Assembly (NCBI RefSeq): GCF_029227915.1
Contig: NC_079885.1
Span: 26,289,001 to 26,353,000 of the forward strand
Direction of reading: 5' to 3'
DNA length: 64,000 bases
Source: Hydractinia symbiolongicarpus
Lineage: Eukaryota; Cnidaria; Hydrozoa; Anthoathecata; Hydractiniidae
Below are positions 57,390 through 64,000 of this stretch, in pieces (the first letter of the stretch is position 1; each line of letters begins with the position of its first letter). Both the position numbers and the translations under genes were made by a program. The notes beneath the pieces are model-generated. The model was not told the origin of the DNA. It worked only from the letters and a program-made list of their open reading frames with translations, and searched no databases.

Positions 57390-60300
57390 GGGATATAGGT
57401 TCTTTCTTAAAGGGTGCCTTTTAATATTTTTAAAGTGTGTGAAAGTATACTGAAGCAATGTTTCCCAAACTAATGTGATTAGTGATGAATATATATTACT
57501 GGTATATTATAAGTATTATCTAGTGAGAGTTGGTGGAAAGTCCATTGACATGCACAAAAAAATTTTTAAACTTCTCTTTTTTATATAGCAATCAATTTGT
57601 TAACTTTTTTGACAGGCGGGAATCAAATATGTAACAAATAAATATCAAAATTAATCACATGCAAAATTTACGTAGTAAAATGAATTACTAAGCAAATGAG
57701 ACAGTAACATTCACATTGTACAGTACATACTAGTAGGCTTAGCAAATTGTTATAATAGATAAGAATTTCGTAAGAGATAGCGAAGCATTAGTGTTTTATA
57801 CGATGATAATCATTTTGAAATAAAATCAACTTTATGTTAAAAAAAAAAATAATTGTCAATTATGCACAAAATATTTCTTTAATCTGTTTTTTGGTTAATA
57901 AAAAGAGTTTTGTTGGTGTGTTAAAACCTTTTTTTTTCTTTAAAATACTATTCCACCTTATACCACAGTTAATTAGTCACAGTTAAAACAACAACCATAT
58001 GTTGTAAATATTTTATTATTTGTTGTAGTTTAAACTTTTCTTCTATCATATATAAAAAAAGAAGTTACAGAACAGTGTGTGTGATGTATTTTATTTCAAG
58101 TTTCTTAATTTTTGCTGCAATAATAAATGTTTTTGAGGAAGGAAGAATTGACATTTCATATCTTTATTATTATTATGTTTTATGGCTATAATACTTACGT
58201 GTTTTTTTAATACTCCTAAGAACCTGTCAAGTTTTTTGCCAATTATCATTTAAAGTTTAAATTGAGAAATTGACATCTCCATTGTAGTGGTCATTTATAA
58301 CAAGTGGGTTTATAATGTAGTTCCCAAAACAATCTTAAAATCTCATAAAAATTGTTCCAAATTACCCAGGAGATGTTTTTAAACCCTGTATAATTTTTGT
58401 TCTAAATATGACTTTCCTTTTAATTATAAAGCAATGTTTTCATTATTCAATCAGCGTGATGCAGTTGTTCATAGTTTGTATATATTTCCTATAGTTCCTG
58501 TCCAAACTTAAATTTCTATTTCTGTTGTATAAAGTATATACTTCATATTTTCATACCTGTCATCTATTTTTACATGTCTGTGATAATGTTATTATTTGTT
58601 TCTGTTTGTTTGCTCAGATGGTTGTGTTGACGTGATAAAATTGAGTTTCTTTGTAAACTGCTTGAAAATCATGCGTGTTTACACATTTACTATTGATAAA
58701 ATCTTTTAGCTTAGTAATAGCACCATTAGGAATATTAATGTTATTGAAATTTATATTGAGTCTTATATAATTTCATCTGGTGAGTTATGTTTTTTTTTGT
58801 TATTGTTTTTTTTCTTACTTATACATCATGTTATTACTTTTAAAGAAGTATTTAAGTAAAGTATTTCAAGTTGTACAGAATAGAATGAATAATACATACT
58901 ACTTACATGAATCAAAGCTTTCTTTATAGGTGCTTATACATCTGGTCTAGAAAATTAAGAAACTTTCGTTTAAACGAGATTCATTACAGAAGATATATTT
59001 GCCTTGTTTAAATGTTTATGGAAGAAAATTGAGACTTTTGAGTATAACAGGATCTTTAAAAAAACGTGAATGTTTTTAAGCTTTGTATTTTGGGTGCTTC
59101 AAACAGACAATTTAATAAAGAGAATTTAAAGAGTGATTGATGCAGGTTAAGCAATGTCAATAATTAGTTGACATCACAGAAACTATTCTTCCTGTTATAT
59201 GGTTGAAGCATGTGTTGGTAGACCTTAAGGTGTAAAAAAAAACAGAATAGAAATCTCAATACTAGTGTAAAAGTAGCAACTAATTTCAATAATTTGAAAC
59301 ATCTGCATGAATATACAGAAAAAGAAGAAAATTATATATTAGCTGTTCTGTACTTTCACAGCTTTTAAATATATCTTCTTTTTTGAAAAAACTAATAATC
59401 ACAAAATAGTGAAACCATATTGCAAGAGAAGTTATACAAAGCAGAAGTGTTAGATACTTTCAGGTATGCTGGTAGGGAGCATGTAAAAATATTAGTGGCT
59501 ACATAGCAACACTCTATTGATGGCAAGTGAATATTTTATAAGCAAGTTTTTTTATCTTTATCTTTTATAATTTAATATTCCTGTATAAAACAAGCAAAAA
59601 GGCTTTCAGAAAATTATGTTTATTTAATAAGTTTGTTAAGGATTTGTATGGGTATAAATTATGTAGATCTCTTCTCAATCAATTGAATGAGACATGTATT
59701 TTGGTTTGAAAAAGAATCTTGTTTGTAAGAAGTTTTCATAGGGGCTATAAATGTTATCATAAAACAAAGTGCAAACTAATATTCACCACAAGTACACTTA
59801 CCTGTCATCTGCTTGGACCTGTTTACATTGTAACAAAAATGTGGTTTGTATTGTTTATTCTTTGTAAAAAGTTACAGCATTGGTTTTGCATACTGACAAA
59901 TGGATTTGTTAGATGTAATGAGAATGTGATTTATGGAGTTACTGAGAGGTGAAGCTAAACAAGTTCTTTTGTATAGGTATTTTAGGGCTCAACGATAGCT
60001 CAATGCTGAATAGATTAAATGTGAGTTTGTGCAGGTTTTGGAGGTTTTATTTACAGTGAAATCAAAATATTTTGGAAGGTCGTAATGGTCTACAGTACCT
60101 GTGAATGACCAGTGTCTATACTTGCCACGTGAATGAGAGGTTTTTGCATAAGAACAACAAAGGAAAAAACTGTAAAATCATATAAAATCTTGTAAAAAAA
60201 AGTCAAAAATATCTAAGATAAATCAAATATTTAAAGAATATGATTTTAATAAAAAAAACCTTTTATTTTTTTTTCACTGTGTGATTTCCGTGTAATTTAC

Positions 60301-63300
60301 GTAACTGAACTAATAAAGTGTTTGCTGTCCTACTTGTGATTTATACCACAGGATGTTAAGACAAACTTTCGCTGATCTAGTCATACTTCTTTTGTAACAG
60401 CTTTTATGATGACATGATGACAGTAAAGGTTATTGCATGATTGGTTAGCCATGTTATTAATTATAATTAGCGTATGATGTTTCACAAATTAGGTCAAGGA
60501 ATTACATGCTTACGGATATAATGTGGTTTTGTATGGAAAGTTTTAAATTAATATGACTATCGTTCTGTAACCTGCTGTGTGTGTTGAGGCAGCATTCGTG
60601 TTTTTCTTTAATCCTTGTCATATAATAAAGTTGATACTGAAACGTCCAACACTAAGGTATAGTAGATTAAAATTAAGAATATTTATTTATTTTACTCTTT
60701 TACGTTGCACAAATATTTTTATTTTCTCTATAATGTATGATTCATTCTTTATCTTAGTTATAATGTTGTTGTTGTTGATGTTGTTAGGAATGAGAACCTT
60801 TTAGAACTTTCTGCATGCATAATAGAGCAGTAACAATACAAAAAATAAAATTCTCTCCGTATTCTGTTTTTGAATGGCTTCTGAATATTTGCTACTTGAT
60901 AATTTTTATGTTTATTTGTTTCTTTATATTTCATAACTTTTAAAATGAGATACTAGAAAAATGTTTTGTTTGTAAAGTCAACAACCTCAGGATGGATCCT
61001 GTTTTTAAATTTTTTGTAAACATTTTGTTTTTTCGAACGTATGATGTTTATTTCTTGAAAGGTATGGTACATGAATTGTACTTTGTACTATTGGCTTTTT
61101 GCGAATTATTAATAACCAAAGTTTTCTTTTTATATTACCTTTGGTAACAAAACATTCCCCATCAATTCTTAATTTTTGTGTGATATGTTTTACAGATATT
61201 TCCCAACCCAAAAATAAAAGTGAAACATTGAAATAATTTTTGTGTTATGATCCATCAAAACAGTAACAAGTAACAAAGAACAAGGAACAAACCAACACCT
61301 ACAAAAAGGAAAAAAAATGGAACTCATTTTGTTTTTTCTCTTTCTTTAAATATGTTAACATTTGATATTCATTTGCTTAAAAAGTATTTTTAACAATAGT
61401 ATTGTTGATAAATTACTTGAATGCAGCTGCTGGTTTAAGAATAATTTGAAAGCTAATAAAAAAAACACAGAGATTCTATTTGTTAAAATTTGCAAATACA
61501 AAATCTTTTAGTTAATTATTTATATCATCTGGTTTCTATTCAGAATTTTTTTTTTGTAAATCATGCAATTTACTTTTTAGTCACTAGCCTGTAAAAATGT
61601 ACATTTTGCTACCAAAACAATAACAATGTGAAAACCAGGCTGGTGCTTTTTTAACAGATGTTGACGTAATTAAGCATTGATAAAATAGTACTATTTTCTT
61701 GTTGTTTCTATCTTATTTTCATTGTTTCCAAGGTTTTTATTTGATTCACAAGAGAGATTTTGATCAAGCATGGTGCTTTTCTATCACTGCATGTCCTTTA
61801 GTTGTATAAAGTTATCTTATATTTTACCGTGTTTTTTTATATTCTACTATCGTGTTTTAGTTATAAATGTTTGAGTTTTATTTGCAGTATCATAATCATT
61901 TTCTTGCATTTGTGCTTTTCATGTGTCATGCTGTTATGGTGTAGTGTTACTCATCAGCCGTTTTAAAAGTTTAAATGTTAATTTTAGCAATAAAATGTGT
62001 AGGTTATTGTAGCTTAGTTTAGTTTTTGTGTAATTTCTTGTTTGTGTATCATTTTTGACCTTATAGTTCCTGTTAAATACTATGAACTGTAAGGAGAGTT
62101 CCAATTTATGTCTCTTTGTTAACCTGGCAATTGCTTAGCTGGACCTACTGTTCTGCATTACTGCCTACAACTTTGATTATGTTTCAGCATTAATCTGTGT
62201 TTGTTCTTTTTTTAAAATATCCAGATGCTAAACTATTTTAAGTGAAGTAAATCCTAATTTAATCCCATTCATATTATCCTATCTTTATAGGAGAATATAA
62301 AACATCTTCTATAGTTTGTTTTAAATTACATATCATTTTATTTAATTGCATCACGAGTGATGTTTCTATTAAACTTATTCCATTGCCATTTTGTTCTGAC
62401 CATTAATCTAATTAATGACATTGTCAGGTATAATTAGAACATAATGCTCCCTATAAAAGAGATAATAACCAAGATGAATTCCCTCTCTCTGCTACTGAAG
62501 TTTTAGAAGGTGACGTCAATGTTTGAGGACAACATTAAATTTTATCTTTGTGAGGGTTAAATAATATAAGTTTTTGGTTTGTATTTTTTGTGATATGCAT
62601 TGATTTCTCAATACTCTTAGATGTAAAGTTATTTTCGGCGACACAGTAAATTTAGTTACACATACTAACATTCTCTTATGTTAAGTAAATTATAATAAAA
62701 ACATTTTGTGTTGAAGTTGTATGTTTTTGTTTTTCTGTATACATGAAGTAAATCAAAAAATATTTCTCTTTTTTTTTTACAAATAACATGAAACATCTTT
62801 ACTGCAATACAACTTGTATGCAAACAAGCTTACTGTATATAGACATTTGATATATTTGTCAGATTAAAACTTTCAGGCATTGGTCATTTTTAAGTAGCTT
62901 TATTATTAATATAATTCTTTTATCATATGTGATATTAATATTTTTATTCAAAACATTGTTTGCATAGATCCTGTTGTTATATGCAGACCTTTAAAGAGCT
63001 TAGGAGCTTTTGTTTTTGTTAGTTTCATTAAGTTGTGTGTTTAGTTTGTTTTGATTTCATTTTTGTTAAGATGGTTGTGTTGATCTTTTGACATCATGGT
63101 TTTCAATCTATTTACCTCTGTTAGGTTTTGTACGAGAGTGTCAATATACCCTTTCAAGCAGCTAACACAACGACAACATTGTCTGACACAAACTGGTTTT
63201 ATATTAGTTGAAAGGTTAATTAGCTCTTTTAAGTTGTCTGTGTGCTCATACTGGTAATTTTTTTAACTGTTGACTGAATGTTAGTAATTTTGAAAGCATT

Positions 63301-64000
63301 TAATTTTTGTTGTTATAATGTGATTGGTGTGATTGTTTTTGTTTTTTTGATAAAGTAAAGTGGAATTGATTTGTAGTACAAAAGTAGAATAGATTAGTTA
63401 CATATTTTTTGTTTTGTATGAAACACACATTTTAAGTTCAGCCTAGTAAGTCTTCGGTATAAAGAAGATATGCTTAAAGTGTATACCTCTAAAATGGTTT
63501 TTAGCAAGAGAACTTTGTGTTTATACAAAACGTTGTGTTTCTTATTAAACGCTGTGTTGCAATTGCATAAAGGAAAGTCTGCGAGTTGTTTATTTATTTA
63601 TTTTTTCCTTATGTTCTATGTTTCTCCTTTTTCTTCTTAAATTTCATATTTATATGATAAATATATTTATATGTCGTGAGTATTTTAAGGTAAGGCAACT
63701 TGTTTATCTCAAAGCATTTCTTTATCACTAAAAAATGCACCATTTTTTAGATATTACAGTCGAAAGATGAAAGAGTTAAAAATTAACATTTTAGAAAGGT
63801 AATAAAATAAAGCAAAAATTAATGGATAACTCAAAAATGATTCAATTTTTTACAAGTTAAAAGTTTTAAAGTTATTTCTATACCGTTTGATAGAGTGCTT
63901 TTTCACTGTAAAAACCACCATTTAAAAAATCATACTCAAAAGGATATAAGTTATTCTTAATCTAAAACCTCTAGCCAATATATTTTAATAAATTGACTTA
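57390..64000 (+). other. T/G-rich non-coding tract to the window end
   Basis: About 6.6 kb without a convincing exon, repeat or RNA gene. The plus strand is rich in T and G and poor in C, for example around 58590-58630 and 63000-63080. A block at 62453-62507 has a frame (NAPYKRDNNQDEFPLSATEV) between possible splice sites but has an upstream stop and no homology. The tract could be intron or long 3' UTR of the plus-strand Cys4 gene. Confidence 0.5.

Noticed and set aside
62453-62507. Possible short exon (NAPYKRDNNQDEFPLSATEV)
   Set aside because: A stop lies just upstream in the same frame, the acceptor is weak, and the open length is within chance for this base composition.
63770-63808. Second microexon similar to the one at 54304
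   Set aside because: It follows ATTACAG and starts TCGAAAGA, but meets a stop after eight codons in the needed phase.
1-64000. CRISPR arrays, operons or bacterial elements
   Set aside because: The window has introns, poly(A) signals and metazoan genes; all repeat arrays are contiguous minisatellites without spacers.

Overview
This is a stretch of an AT-rich eukaryotic nuclear genome from an invertebrate animal. Genes are split by introns with GT/AG borders, are widely spaced, and sit among many transposable-element relics. The gene content (a motile-cilium protein, a paired-class homeobox gene, an ER chaperone-like protein, a SPATA2 relative) is metazoan. The mobile elements (a reverse transcriptase with an embedded PHD-like finger, tRNA-derived SINEs, a microsatellite-bearing Helitron, Kolobok-, PIF/Harbinger- and pogo-like DNA transposons) together with the AT-richness would fit a cnidarian, perhaps a hydrozoan. 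The phylum is inference; no single base of evidence proves it.

Layout. 1-6754: minus-strand gene for DRC4/GAS8. Seven coding exons give the first 298 residues; the C-terminal part lies beyond the left edge, so the 31-bp minisatellite at 1-395 is intronic. 6755-10400: intergenic, with a 1-kb inverted-repeat element. 10410-13690: a nearly complete non-LTR retrotransposon broken by one frameshift. 15365-16985: a badly decayed second retrotransposon. 19209-21715: a two-exon SPATA2-like gene with a 217-bp Helitron in its intron. 24948-25157: a possible small two-exon gene. 30243-31321: a three-exon paired-class homeobox gene closest to UNCX/unc-4. 31600-38200: intergenic with SINEs and a TA-flanked MITE. 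38207-44173: minus-strand four-exon ERp29 gene. 44609 onwards: plus-strand gene for an unrecognised protein with six Cys4 modules, head-to-head with ERp29 and 435 bp away. A 30-nt in-phase microexon at 54304-54333 suggests that this gene crosses a long intron holding a Kolobok-like transposon, a SINE and a possible microprotein gene. 55777-57383: a PIF/Harbinger-like non-autonomous element with a 53-bp minisatellite. 57390-64000: T/G-rich sequence without convincing exons, perhaps intron or 3' UTR of the same plus-strand transcript.

The genes do not form a pathway. DRC4 belongs to the nexin-dynein regulatory complex of motile cilia. ERp29 is an ER-lumen protein. SPATA2 relatives bridge CYLD to the linear ubiquitin ligase complex in vertebrates. 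The homeobox gene is a transcription factor. The ERp29/Cys4 pair probably shares a promoter region. The most novel item is the Cys4-repeat protein. The most unusual known-family gene is ERp29, which here lacks both the ER-retention tetrapeptide and the conserved linker cysteine.
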